NCBI GenBank assembly: GCA_022772735.1
Contig: JALEZD010000019.1
Coordinates: 1 to 64,000 of the forward strand
Source: Erysipelotrichaceae bacterium
Lineage (GTDB): Bacteria; Bacillota_I; Bacilli_A; Erysipelotrichales; Erysipelotrichaceae
Length of the DNA stretch: 64,000 nt
Direction: 5' to 3'
The notes beneath the pieces are model-generated. The model saw only the letters and a list, made by a program, of their open reading frames with translations. It ran no database searches and was not told the DNA's origin. A program made the position numbers and the translations under genes. Below are positions 39,349-48,839 of this stretch, in pieces (position 1 is the stretch's first letter; the number at the start of each line of letters is the position of its first letter).

Positions 39349-41004
39349 ATGAATAATGATTTACTAATTGCAAAAGCTAATAAAATGGAATTAATAGATG
39401 TAATTGCAAAAAAAATTAATATTCCTGAAAAGTATTTAGAAAAATATGGTAACTATAAAGCAAAAATAGACAATGATATTTTTGAAATAATAAAAGATAA
39501 TAAAGATGGTAAATTGATTTTAGTAACTGCAATTAATCCGACAAAAGCAGGAGAAGGAAAGTCAACTATAACAATTGGTTTAGCAGATGGTTTAAATAAA
39601 ATAAATAAAGATGTAATCGCATGTTTAAGAGAACCATCTTTAGGACCTGTTTTTGGTTTAAAAGGTGGTGCAACAGGAGGAGGATATTCTCAAGTTGTTC
39701 CTATGGAAGATATAAATTTACATTTTACAGGTGATATGCATGCAATAACTACTGCAAATAATTTAGTTTCTGCAATTTTAGATAATCATATTTATCAAGG
39801 TAATAGTTTAAACATTAATCCAGAAAAAATTGTATGGAAAAGATGTTTAGATATGAACGATAGAACATTAAGAGAAATTACTATTGCTCAAAATAAAAAA
39901 ACAAATGGTATTGAAAGAAAAGACGGATTTGTAATAACTGTTGCAACAGAAATAATGGCAATACTTTGCTTATCAAAGGATATTTTTGAGTTTGAGGAAA
40001 AAGTTAAAAAGTGTATTGTTGCATATACCTTTGATGGTAAAGAAGTTACTATTGAAGATTTAGGAGTCAGTGGGGCATTATCAATAATTATGAAAGATGC
40101 CCTAAAACCTAATTTAGTTCAAACATTAGAACATACACCTGTTTTTATGCATGGAGGACCTTTTGCGAATATTGCACATGGATGTAATTCTATTATTGCA
40201 ACAAAAACAGCATTAAAACTTGCGGATTATGTTGTTACAGAAGCAGGCTTTGGTGGTGATCTTGGTGCAGAAAAGTTTTTGGATATTAAATGTAGAATTT
40301 CCAAGATAAAGCCAAATGCAGTTGTTATTGTTGCAACAATTAGAGCTTTAAAAATGCATGGAGGACTAATTGAGGATATAGAAGATGTTGAAAGTTTAAC
40401 AGGTGGATTTGAAAACTTAAAAAAGCATGTTGAAAATATTAAACAATTCAATTTACCTTATGTTGTTGCATTGAACAAATTTTATAAAGATACTGATAAA
40501 GAAATTGAAACTTTTAAACAACTTTGCCATCAATCAGGTTTCTCATTTGAAATTTGTGAAGGATGGGAAAAAGGTGGTGCAGGTATGATTGAATTGGCAC
40601 AAAATGTTATTGAAAAGTGTAATATTGATAATGATTTCAAATTTGTATATGAATTAGAGGATAGTATTAAAGATAAAATAAATAAGATTGCATTAAATAT
40701 TTATGGTGCAACAAAAGTTAATTATAGTGAAGAAGCGTTAAACAAAATAAATGAATTTGAAAATAAATTTAATAAGCTGCCTATATGTATGGCAAAAACC
40801 CCATTGTCATTAAGTGATAATCCCAAATTAATTGGTAGACCAATTGATTTTGAAATTAATGTAAAAAACATAAGTATATCTGCTGGGGCAGGATTTATAG
40901 TTGTTTATACAGGGAATATTATGACTATGCCTGGGTTACCTGAGAAACCAGCAGCATTATCAATGGGGATTGATGAAAATAAAGAAACATATGGGTTATT
41001 TTAA
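39349..41004 (+). CDS. fhs: Formate-tetrahydrofolate ligase
   Basis: ATP-dependent formation of 10-formyl-tetrahydrofolate from formate, feeding one-carbon metabolism. It has 551 aa with the P-loop-like TAINPTKAGEGKSTITIGL near residue 65 and the family blocks EPSLGPVFGLKGGATGGGYSQ-type and FGGDLGAEKFLDIKCR. The C-terminal region is GAGFIVVYTGNIMTMPGLP. Two ATGs stand next to each other (39346 and 39349); the second is better spaced from AGGTG. Starts 8 nt after recR. Confidence 0.96.
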   Translation: MNNDLLIAKANKMELIDVIAKKINIPEKYLEKYGNYKAKIDNDIFEIIKDNKDGKLILVTAINPTKAGEGKSTITIGLADGLNKINKDVIACLREPSLGPVFGLKGGATGGGYSQVVPMEDINLHFTGDMHAITTANNLVSAILDNHIYQGNSLNINPEKIVWKRCLDMNDRTLREITIAQNKKTNGIERKDGFVITVATEIMAILCLSKDIFEFEEKVKKCIVAYTFDGKEVTIEDLGVSGALSIIMKDALKPNLVQTLEHTPVFMHGGPFANIAHGCNSIIATKTALKLADYVVTEAGFGGDLGAEKFLDIKCRISKIKPNAVVIVATIRALKMHGGLIEDIEDVESLTGGFENLKKHVENIKQFNLPYVVALNKFYKDTDKEIETFKQLCHQSGFSFEICEGWEKGGAGMIELAQNVIEKCNIDNDFKFVYELEDSIKDKINKIALNIYGATKVNYSEEALNKINEFENKFNKLPICMAKTPLSLSDNPKLIGRPIDFEINVKNISISAGAGFIVVYTGNIMTMPGLPEKPAALSMGIDENKETYGLF

Positions 41005-41014
41005 AAAGTAAATT

Positions 41015-41055
41015 AAAATGACAACTTTCTATTGTTTAGAAAATTGTCATTTTTT
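41015..41055. terminator. Bidirectional terminator between fhs and the flavoprotein gene
   Basis: AAAATGACAA (41015-41024) pairs with TTGTCATTTT (41044-41053); an inner pairing CTTTCT/AGAAA extends the hairpin. Confidence 0.85.
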
Positions 41056-41056
41056 A

Positions 41057-43009
41057 TTATTCCATAATTGATTTTCCAGCAATTCTACCAAAAACAATTA
41101 TATCAGGAAGTGCATTTCCACCAACTCTATTACCAGCATGTATTCCTCCAGTAACTTCACCTGCGGCATATAAACCTTTAATTATATTACCGTCTTTATC
41201 TAATACTTGAGCTTTTTCATTAATATTTACTCCACCCATAGTATGATGTATTGATGGTGTTCTAGGGGTTGCCCAGAATGGTCCAACATCAATTTTACTT
41301 CCGATTTTAACTTTGTTAAATTCAGTATCAACTTGTGTTTCAGTATAGCTATTGTATTTATCAATGGTTTCTTTTAATGCTGCAGGATCTATTCCTATTT
41401 TTTCAGCCAATTCTTCAATTGTATCTGCAGTGTAAACATCATTATTTTTAATCATGTCATCAATAGAATTTCCCCAGAAGTTTTGACCACCCATTTCAGG
41501 GTTACCAGCACTTTCTTGGTCACATATTATGTAAAACATTGAATCAGTTTGGTTTAATGCAGCTTTAGCTAAAACATCTCTAGATTCATATTCAGAAACA
41601 AATCTTTTACCTTCTTTATTAACAAAAACTTGATTTTCAGCACTTGTCCATAATCCTAAACCTAATGAGCCATCTCTTGGGGAAGAACTTGGCATTAATT
41701 GTATATATCCCATTCCAACAAGATTTGCATTAACTTCAAGTGCCATATTTATTCCATCACCAGTTAATAAAGTAGAATTTGTTGTTTTCATGTTTTTGTG
41801 TAGTATTCCCCAGTAGTTATCATATTCCATAGCCATTTCAGGGTTTGCACCAAAACCACCAGTTGCTAGAATAACGCCTTTGCTTGCATTGATTGTTACC
41901 TTTGTTCCATCAGATTGTGTTGCAGTTACACCACTGACAATTCCATCTTTCATTATCAAATGTTCACCACGAGTATCAAGCATTATTTCTGTATTTGTTT
42001 TATCAAGAGCATTTTTTAATGGATTAATAAAACCATGACCAACACTAGTACTTAAACCATGGCATCTTGGCCACAAACCTCCTAATACAGTACCAACTTC
42101 ATCAGAAATTTTTGTACTTTCATCATGAGAAACTAACCAATTTAAAGCATCTAATGATTGAGATGTTAATACATTAACTAAAGTATAGTTACCAAATATT
42201 TTTGTTTTATCTAAGCCTTCTCTTAATCCTCCTTTGTATGTTTGATATGTATGTAATTCAATTGAATCAAATAGTTTTGACTTATCTGTTTTTAAATATT
42301 CTTGTATTTGTTTTTTTAGTATATCAAATGATTCTTGATATTCCTTTTCTATTGTACTTGTATCAGTATTTAAAATGTTTTGTAATTCAACAATTTGACT
42401 ATCATCCATTTTTAATGCTGATTGTCGTGATTCATCAACAGCGTTATAACCGCCCCCAGCACGTAAAGTATTACCACCAATTGCAGAACCTTTTTCTATA
42501 ACAATTATATCTTTTGCACCGTTTTCACTAGCACTAACAGCTGCGGCTAATCCAGCACCTCCAGCACCAACAACTACAACTTCAACATTTTTGATAATAT
42601 CTTCTTTTGGTCCTTTTTTCTCTGATGTTTTACTTAAAAAAGAAGAAACATCACCACCTGCTTTTTCGATACATTGTTTTACTGCTTCAATAATTGCATT
42701 ACTTGTGTAAGTTGCACCAGATATTACATCTACATTTAACGATTGATTTTGAATGATCTGTGCAGGTATTTTTTCTAATGCAGGATCTGCAATACCAGGT
42801 GTTTCATTGTGTTTTGTAATTTCGATATTATCAATGCTTGATTCTGAAAATGTAACATTAACAACAACATCACCACCATTACCTTTAGCAACACCCTCAA
42901 ATGTTCCTGATTCAAATTTTTTATTCAAATCAGTTTTTGTGTTACTTTGACAACCTAAAATTGAAAAACATAATAGTATTGTCAAAATAAATTTAAATGT
43001 CTTTTTCAT
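41057..43009 (-). CDS. Secreted FMN/FAD reductase lipoprotein (fumarate/urocanate reductase family) 1
   Basis: An extracytoplasmic flavoprotein that probably reduces an unsaturated carboxylate as electron acceptor. It has 650 aa: a lipoprotein signal (ILLCFSILGC), an FMN-binding domain (about 35-115) with the flavin-attachment motif DVISGATYTS, and a FAD-binding reductase domain starting VVVVGAGGAGLAAA and ending GGIHAGNRVGGNALPDIIVFG with the catalytic-type Arg. The ATG at 43009 follows AAGGAGGG. It lies 59 nt after a MerR regulator on the same strand. The exact substrate (fumarate, urocanate or other) cannot be told. Confidence 0.88.
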   Translation of the reverse strand: MKKTFKFILTILLCFSILGCQSNTKTDLNKKFESGTFEGVAKGNGGDVVVNVTFSESSIDNIEITKHNETPGIADPALEKIPAQIIQNQSLNVDVISGATYTSNAIIEAVKQCIEKAGGDVSSFLSKTSEKKGPKEDIIKNVEVVVVGAGGAGLAAAVSASENGAKDIIVIEKGSAIGGNTLRAGGGYNAVDESRQSALKMDDSQIVELQNILNTDTSTIEKEYQESFDILKKQIQEYLKTDKSKLFDSIELHTYQTYKGGLREGLDKTKIFGNYTLVNVLTSQSLDALNWLVSHDESTKISDEVGTVLGGLWPRCHGLSTSVGHGFINPLKNALDKTNTEIMLDTRGEHLIMKDGIVSGVTATQSDGTKVTINASKGVILATGGFGANPEMAMEYDNYWGILHKNMKTTNSTLLTGDGINMALEVNANLVGMGYIQLMPSSSPRDGSLGLGLWTSAENQVFVNKEGKRFVSEYESRDVLAKAALNQTDSMFYIICDQESAGNPEMGGQNFWGNSIDDMIKNNDVYTADTIEELAEKIGIDPAALKETIDKYNSYTETQVDTEFNKVKIGSKIDVGPFWATPRTPSIHHTMGGVNINEKAQVLDKDGNIIKGLYAAGEVTGGIHAGNRVGGNALPDIIVFGRIAGKSIME

Positions 43010-43068
43010 CTTTCCCTCCTTGTGATTATATTGACATTTAAATGGTAAACCATGGTGTAACCCAATAG

Positions 43069-43881
43069 TCAATCGTATATTTTAAAAGAAATACTATGAA
43101 AATTTATTCTTTCAGAAGAATTTAAACTCATGACCATATAACTTAAAATATGGTTACCAGTTTTATAACCTAATGATGTAACTTTATTCATATATGGGTC
43201 AATTAGTTTTTTATCAAATATTTCGTTATCTTTTTTCTCTACTATAAACTCAATATATTTTCCTTCTTCAAAATAAATGAAGTTATTTTTATCAAAGCCA
43301 AGTTTATCAATTAATTTTGCGGGTATCATAATGCCAAGCTCATGATTTATAGTAGTATTATCAATGAAATTTTCTAAATTGATTTTTCTGTAATGACGAG
43401 TTATTGGCATATATTCAATAAGTTTTTTAACAATTTGATCATCATAAGTTGAAGATTTATTTAATACCCCATCATATTTGTCAAATAGTACAGTATAAAG
43501 ATAGTAACTCTCTCTATAAAAAATATTATAGTCAACTTTTTTGGTTATTATTTGCAGGCTATTTTTAAAAATTGTGGCTTCCACCATTGAATATTCTAAA
43601 AATAATTCTTTAATTTCTATATCAGAAATGATTTGATTGATTTCTGTTTCAAAATCATTAACTTGTGATAAATCAAGTAGCTTTTTACATTTGCTTAAAG
43701 GAAAGCCAAAAGATTTATAGTTAACAACAAGCATAAGCCGTCTTAAATCGATATCTCTGTAGTAATAGTAGTTATTCTTTTCATTTCTAATAGGGTGTAA
43801 TAATCCAATGTTTGTATAATGACGTATTGTGTCAATACTTAAACCAGAAATATTTGATAATCCTTTTATTGTCATTTTCAT
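43069..43881 (-). CDS. MerR-family transcription regulator
   Basis: A 270-aa protein with an N-terminal MerR winged helix (MTIKGLSNISGLSIDTIRHYTNIGLL) and the wing YYYYRDIDLRRLMLV. Instead of a short metal-binding tail it has a ~190-aa C-terminal domain resembling a ligand-sensing AraC-effector-like fold (DKLGFDKNNFIYFEEGKYIEFIV). It precedes the flavoprotein gene on the same strand and probably activates it in response to its substrate. AGGAGG stands 7 nt before the ATG. Confidence 0.88.
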   Translation of the reverse strand: MKMTIKGLSNISGLSIDTIRHYTNIGLLHPIRNEKNNYYYYRDIDLRRLMLVVNYKSFGFPLSKCKKLLDLSQVNDFETEINQIISDIEIKELFLEYSMVEATIFKNSLQIITKKVDYNIFYRESYYLYTVLFDKYDGVLNKSSTYDDQIVKKLIEYMPITRHYRKINLENFIDNTTINHELGIMIPAKLIDKLGFDKNNFIYFEEGKYIEFIVEKKDNEIFDKKLIDPYMNKVTSLGYKTGNHILSYMVMSLNSSERINFHSISFKIYD

Positions 43882-43893
43882 AAAAAAACCTCC

Positions 43894-43927
43894 TAAAAAA
43901 ATTAAACGCTGAATTTACTCAGCGTTT
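43894..43927 (-). terminator. Terminator after the SPFH gene
   Basis: AAACGCTGA-N6-TCAGCGTTT overlaps the SPFH stop. In the minus direction it is followed by AATTTTTTT and then directly by the merR ribosome-binding site. Confidence 0.85.
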
Positions 43928-44763
43928 AAACTATCTAGAATAATAGATGAATTACTATCTGTTACAGTAGGTAATTTGCCATCCCATTTTTGAATTGTCA
44001 TTTTTCTTAATAAAGCATCACTTAATGATTCAGTTTCAATTTTATTTGCTTGAGCTTCGATTTCTTTTTGTTTTAATTCTAATTCAGCTAGCTTAACTTT
44101 ATTTTCTTGTTCAATTAATAATTTTTCTTGTTCAGCTTTTGCTCTTTCAACAGATTGTTCAGCTACTTTCTTTTGCTCTACTGCACTTTCATATTCATCA
44201 CTAAAATCATGGTTTGTAATAGAAATATTAGATAATAAAATACCATATTTTTCTAAATCGTCTTTTAAATCTTCATAAATTATAGAAGAAATTTCAGCTC
44301 TTTTACTTACAAATTCTTCTATTGTATATTTTGAGACCGTAGATTGAACAATTTCTCTTGTTCGTGGATTAATAAGTTGTGAAGGGTATTCACTTCTAAA
44401 AGAGCGATAAAGTTTTTCTGGATCAGTAATACTAACTTGTACACTTAATTCAACATTTATTGTTTGCATATCTTTTGTAGAAACTTCTAGAGAAGTTCCT
44501 TTGTCTAAGTCATAACCTTTTTCAAAATAATAAGTGTTTTCTCTTATAGTAAGTAGAGTTGCTTTTTCAATAAATGGAATAATGAAGAAAGCACCTTCAC
44601 CTTCAATTCTATTTAATTTTCCAAGACGTGAAACAACTGCAACTTGACCAGTTTCCACTGTTTTAAATGATTTTAATGCTGAAAAACCACATAGTAAAAC
44701 TATAATAACTAAACCAATTTTTTTAAAGTTTATTGAAAAACTCTTGTTAATGTTATTGTTCAT
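43915..44763 (-). CDS. SPFH/prohibitin-domain membrane protein (HflC-like)
   Basis: A membrane-anchored band-7 protein of 282 aa: one helix near the N-terminus (IGLVIIVLLCGFSALKSF), the SPFH domain (VETGQVAVVSRLGKLNRIEGEGAFFIIPF, later VELSVQVSITDPEKLYRSF), then a long Ala/Glu/Lys coiled coil (about 195-250) for ring assembly. Such proteins scaffold membrane microdomains or regulate FtsH-type proteases. HflK is not encoded beside it. It is a single gene divergent from the PUA-like/mnmG operon. Confidence 0.85.
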   Translation of the reverse strand: MNNNINKSFSINFKKIGLVIIVLLCGFSALKSFKTVETGQVAVVSRLGKLNRIEGEGAFFIIPFIEKATLLTIRENTYYFEKGYDLDKGTSLEVSTKDMQTINVELSVQVSITDPEKLYRSFRSEYPSQLINPRTREIVQSTVSKYTIEEFVSKRAEISSIIYEDLKDDLEKYGILLSNISITNHDFSDEYESAVEQKKVAEQSVERAKAEQEKLLIEQENKVKLAELELKQKEIEAQANKIETESLSDALLRKMTIQKWDGKLPTVTDSNSSIILDSLNAE

Positions 44764-44870
44764 ATTTCCTCCAACAATTTGTTATTTAACATATATATTT
44801 ATAACTCAATTTTATGTTAAGCACAATAGATGAAAATATGATAACATTATAATAAATAAGGGAAAAATAT

Positions 44871-45743
44871 ATGTCATCAATAGCTTATGTTGCGGATAAC
44901 AAAATACTTGAATTTCATAGAATAAATGGAAATAGTTCCATAAATTTTTGGCGTTATTCTACCAAAGGGTTTACAAATTTTAAACAAGGAGATTTATTGT
45001 TTTTTCTAACAAGAGGTAGAAGTAAACAAAAAGAAAAAGCGATAGTTGGATATGGTAGATGTAAAGAAATAAATAAACTACCAGTAAAACAAGTATGGCA
45101 AAGATATGAAAAGAAAAATGGTTTTTCAAATTATGAAGAATTTAATGAATATGTAATTAAAAATTCAGAAGGTAAAATTAAATATTTAAGTAACATTTAT
45201 TTAGAAGAAGTCGTATTTTTTCAAAATGAAATATTATTAAGTGATTTTAATTTTGAATTATCGAATCATCTTGTAAGTTATACATATCTAGATAAAAATC
45301 AAGATATAACTTCAAAAATATTAGAAAATGGAATAATTGATATTTGGAGTATTGCTGCAAATAAAACAGAAGAAGACATAATTGAAAACTCAAAGATTAT
45401 TCATGAATTGAATTTAATTGTTGATAAATTTAATACTTTGAAAAAAGTTAATATAAAAAAAGCACATTCACTTTTAAGTAGATTAGAAAATTTTAGTCTA
45501 TTAAAAGAAAACAGGATAGAATATTACAATATAAAAGATAAAGTTTTAACTATCGCATTACCTTTTATTTGTAATAGTAAAAACTATGATGAAAAATTTA
45601 AAATGTTGATAGGGCATATTATAATTTTGAAATATTATTTAAATTTGTCTAATATAGTTGTAAAATTTAAGATTGTATCAGATATAGATATTAAATTTGA
45701 AAGTGAAAAAATTTTAAGGGAAATAAACGATGATAAATTATGA
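44871..45743 (+). CDS. Protein of unknown function with a PUA/EVE-like N-terminal domain
   Basis: 290 aa, not assigned to a named family with confidence. The N-terminal ~120 residues (SINFWRYSTKGFTNFKQGDLLFF, then KAIVGYGRC) have the pattern of PUA-like folds such as EVE/ASCH, which bind modified bases: an F-W-R-x-S/P-T element, G-D followed by a hydrophobic strand, and a V-G-Y-G strand. The C-terminal ~140 residues are helical and Lys/Ile-rich. It overlaps mnmG by 14 bp, so the two are co-translated and a role with tRNA or modified nucleic acid is plausible but unproven. Confidence 0.55.
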   Translation: MSSIAYVADNKILEFHRINGNSSINFWRYSTKGFTNFKQGDLLFFLTRGRSKQKEKAIVGYGRCKEINKLPVKQVWQRYEKKNGFSNYEEFNEYVIKNSEGKIKYLSNIYLEEVVFFQNEILLSDFNFELSNHLVSYTYLDKNQDITSKILENGIIDIWSIAANKTEEDIIENSKIIHELNLIVDKFNTLKKVNIKKAHSLLSRLENFSLLKENRIEYYNIKDKVLTIALPFICNSKNYDEKFKMLIGHIIILKYYLNLSNIVVKFKIVSDIDIKFESEKILREINDDKL

Positions 45744-47589
45744 TGTAATAGTAGTTGGTGGAGGACACGCAGGAATTGAAGCTTCTTTAATTTGTGCAAG
45801 AAATAATATTAAAACAGCTTTGATAAGTTTATCAATTGAAAATATTGGTAAAATGCCATGTAATCCATCAGTTGGTGGACCAGCAAAGGGTATAGTTGTA
45901 AGAGAAATTGATGCGCTTGGTGGTCAAATGGGTATAACTGCTGATAAAACAGCACTGCAATTTAAAATATTAAATACTAATAAAGGTCCAGGTGTTAGAG
46001 CACTTAGAGTTCAATCAGATAAAATTGAATATGCAAAATACATGCAAAAAACAGTTTTAAACCAAGAAAATTTAACAGTTATTGAAGGTATGGTAACTGG
46101 ATTAAATATTGTTGATTCAAAAGTGGAAGGAATAAAATTTAGTGATGGTTCAATATTAAAAAGTAAAATTGTTATTTTAACAACTGGTACTTATATGGCG
46201 TCTGTTAATATGATTTCTTCAGATGTTGTAAGTGGTGGACCTGACAATGAGCCTACGACAAACGAGTTATCTAAATCGTTGATTGATGCTGGGTTAAAAT
46301 TATTTAGATTAAAAACAGGTACTCCACCTAGAGTTTTGACAAATACGATTGATTTTTCAAAAACAGAATATCAACCAGGAAGTGATGAATTTGTTTGTTT
46401 CAGTAACAAAACAAAAGAAATTTTACCGTTTGAAAAACAAGTTGCTTGTTATTTAACATATACTAATGATGAAACACATAAAATCATTATGGATAATTTA
46501 AATAAATCAAGTATGTATTCGGGAGTTGTTAAAGGGGTTGGTCCAAGATATTGTCCTTCTATTGAAGATAAACTTGTAAGATTTAACGATAAGCCAAGAC
46601 ATCAACTGTTTTTAGAGCCTGAATCACTTAGCTTAGATACAACTTATGTTCAAGGTTTTTCATCTTCTTTACCAAAAGATGTACAAGAAAGAATGCTTAA
46701 AACATTACCAGGTTTAGAAAATGCAGTAATAAGTAAGTATGCTTATGCAATTGAATATGATGCGATTGATCCATTACAAATGAAACCTTCAATGGAAAAT
46801 AAAATAATAGAAAATTTATTTACTGCTGGTCAAATAAATGGGACATCTGGTTATGAAGAGGCTGCAGGACAAGGCTTAATGGCTGGAATTAATGCGATAA
46901 TGAAACTTAGAGGAGAAATGCCATTTATTTTATCTAGAGATGAAGCGTATATTGGGGTTATGATTGATGATTTAGTTACAAAAGGAACTAATGAACCATA
47001 TCGTTTACTTACTTCTCGTGCAGAATTTAGATTATTATTAAGACATGACAATGCTGATCAAAGATTGACTCAAAAAGCTTATGATTTAAAACTAATTAGT
47101 GAAGAAAGCTACAATTTGTTTAAAGAGAAGATTGAAAAAATAAATGATATTAAAGAGCGTTTAAGAAATATTAGATTTTCAGTAAATAGTGAAGTTAATG
47201 AGTTGTTAGAAAGTTTGGATTATGAAAGATTAAGCGATGGAATTAGTGGCTATGATTTAATAAAAAGACCTCTTATTACCTGTGAAAATATTAAAAAGTA
47301 TTTAGATTTTGAAATTGATGATGAAATAGGAAAACAAGTAGATATTGAAGTTAAATATGAAGGGTATATTGTTAAAGCAAAAAAAGAAGCACAAAAATTA
47401 TTAGAAATGGATAAAGTTAAATTACCAAGTGATTTAAATTATGACAATATTGATAATTTATCTTTAGAAGGAAGACAAAAACTAAATAAGATAAAGCCTT
47501 TAACTATAGGACAAGCTTCAAGGATTTCAGGAGTAAATCCAGCAGATATTGCGATACTTGCAATGTATTTAAAAGGTAGGGGTAAATAG
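45730..47589 (+). CDS. mnmG: tRNA uridine 5-carboxymethylaminomethyl modification enzyme MnmG (GidA)
   Basis: The FAD-dependent partner of MnmE that modifies U34 of several tRNAs. Its 619 residues show the FAD motif VVVGGGHAGIEASL, the family signatures MPCNPSVGGPAKGIVVREIDALGG-type and GPRYCPSIEDKLVRF, and the C-terminal MnmE-binding helical domain (GISGYDLIKRPL). Full length. mnmE and rsmG, its usual neighbours, are not in the window; instead it follows the PUA-like gene. Confidence 0.97.
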   Translation: MINYDVIVVGGGHAGIEASLICARNNIKTALISLSIENIGKMPCNPSVGGPAKGIVVREIDALGGQMGITADKTALQFKILNTNKGPGVRALRVQSDKIEYAKYMQKTVLNQENLTVIEGMVTGLNIVDSKVEGIKFSDGSILKSKIVILTTGTYMASVNMISSDVVSGGPDNEPTTNELSKSLIDAGLKLFRLKTGTPPRVLTNTIDFSKTEYQPGSDEFVCFSNKTKEILPFEKQVACYLTYTNDETHKIIMDNLNKSSMYSGVVKGVGPRYCPSIEDKLVRFNDKPRHQLFLEPESLSLDTTYVQGFSSSLPKDVQERMLKTLPGLENAVISKYAYAIEYDAIDPLQMKPSMENKIIENLFTAGQINGTSGYEEAAGQGLMAGINAIMKLRGEMPFILSRDEAYIGVMIDDLVTKGTNEPYRLLTSRAEFRLLLRHDNADQRLTQKAYDLKLISEESYNLFKEKIEKINDIKERLRNIRFSVNSEVNELLESLDYERLSDGISGYDLIKRPLITCENIKKYLDFEIDDEIGKQVDIEVKYEGYIVKAKKEAQKLLEMDKVKLPSDLNYDNIDNLSLEGRQKLNKIKPLTIGQASRISGVNPADIAILAMYLKGRGK

Positions 47590-47621
47590 TAATTACAATT
47601 TCTTTTTAAAAATGTATAATT

Positions 47622-47649
47622 AAACTATGAAAAAATTCATAGTTTTTTT
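47622..47649 (+). terminator. mnmG terminator hairpin overlapping the next start codon
   Basis: AAACTATGAA-AAAA-TTCATAGTTT followed by four T. The ATG of the following lipoprotein gene (47627) is inside the left arm. A TATAAT at 47615-47620 would place a transcription start at that ATG. Confidence 0.75.
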
Positions 47650-48775
47650 AATGTCATTATTTTTATTAGGGGGATGCTTTATGCTTAAAAAAGTTGAAGT
47701 TCCTAATTTTTATAATACAGAAATTAGGAGTATTTGGTTTAGTTATATTGATTATAGAGATTATATGCAAAATCTAGATAAGAAAGAATTTACTAAGAAA
47801 GCAAAAGATATTGTTACAAATATATACAATTTAAAATTTAATACAATATATGTTCATGCAGTTTCTTTTACAGACGCATTTTATGAATCAAAAATATATC
47901 CTAAAACACAAATATTACCTAATGTTGAGTATGATCCATTAGAAATATTTATTAATGAAGCTCATAAGAAGGGAATAAGGGTGGAAGCTTGGATAAATCC
48001 GATGAGGTCTATTAAAACAGAAGAAGTAAATAATTTGAATGATGATTTTATAGTAAAAAAATGGATAAATGAAAATAAACCTTATATAAAAATGGTTAAT
48101 GATAGATATTATTTAAATCCTGCATATAAAGAAGTAAAAGATTTAATTGTAAGTGTTGTTGATGAAATCACTTCAAACTATAAAGTTGATGGAATACATA
48201 TGGATGATTATTTTTATCCAGAAAATGCAGATGAAAGTTTTGATAGTGAAGTTTTATGTACTGGATGTGATGTTGCAGAATTTAGAAAAAACAATGTAAA
48301 TGAAATGGTTTCTTTAATAAATCAAAGTGTAAAAAAGAAAAATCTCATTTTTGGTATTAGTCCTTCTGGTAATATGGAATACTCAATAAATACAATATAT
48401 GGTGATTTTAATATGTGGGTGGATACAGGAATAGTTGATTATTTGATTCCACAAATATATTGGGGATATGACCATCCAACAAAACCATATTTAAAAACTC
48501 TTGAAGAATGGAAAAATGTTGTATTAGATAGCGATGTAAAACTTATTGTAGGACTTGCTGGATATAAAATTGGAGTTGAAGATAGTTATGCTGGTGATGG
48601 AAAAGATGAATGGATTAATAATAGTGATATTTTATCAAAACAATATATGGATGCAGTTAACATGAGCTGTCATGGAGTTTCAATTTTTGCATATAATTCA
48701 TTATTTTTTCCAAAAGAAGAATTAAAGTCACACGTTGAAAATGAAATAAATAGTTTAAAAACGAATTTGAAATAA
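47627..48775 (+). CDS. Glycosyl-hydrolase-like (GHL10/DUF187) lipoprotein
   Basis: A surface lipoprotein of 382 aa: signal MKKFIVFLMSLFLLGGC (Cys at 17), then a TIM-barrel domain of the YngK/GHL10 family (EIRSIWFSYIDYRDY, KFNTIYVHAVSFTDAFYESK, GIRVEAWINPMR, VDGIHMDDYFYP with acidic active-site candidates, DYLIPQIYWGYDHP). Likely acts on a polysaccharide, possibly peptidoglycan; the substrate is unknown. An alternative later ATG (MLKKVEVPNF) has GGGGG upstream but would remove the lipobox. Confidence 0.85.
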   Translation: MKKFIVFLMSLFLLGGCFMLKKVEVPNFYNTEIRSIWFSYIDYRDYMQNLDKKEFTKKAKDIVTNIYNLKFNTIYVHAVSFTDAFYESKIYPKTQILPNVEYDPLEIFINEAHKKGIRVEAWINPMRSIKTEEVNNLNDDFIVKKWINENKPYIKMVNDRYYLNPAYKEVKDLIVSVVDEITSNYKVDGIHMDDYFYPENADESFDSEVLCTGCDVAEFRKNNVNEMVSLINQSVKKKNLIFGISPSGNMEYSINTIYGDFNMWVDTGIVDYLIPQIYWGYDHPTKPYLKTLEEWKNVVLDSDVKLIVGLAGYKIGVEDSYAGDGKDEWINNSDILSKQYMDAVNMSCHGVSIFAYNSLFFPKEELKSHVENEINSLKTNLK

Positions 48776-48797
48776 AATCTAGTTATCTAGATTTTTT
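48774..48797 (+). terminator. Terminator after the GHL10 gene
   Basis: AAAATCTAG-TTAT-CTAGATTTT with more T. Confidence 0.85.
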
Positions 48798-48839
48798 TAT
48801 TTAAATTAATATATAATAAAGCAATTAAGGGGTGTTTAT

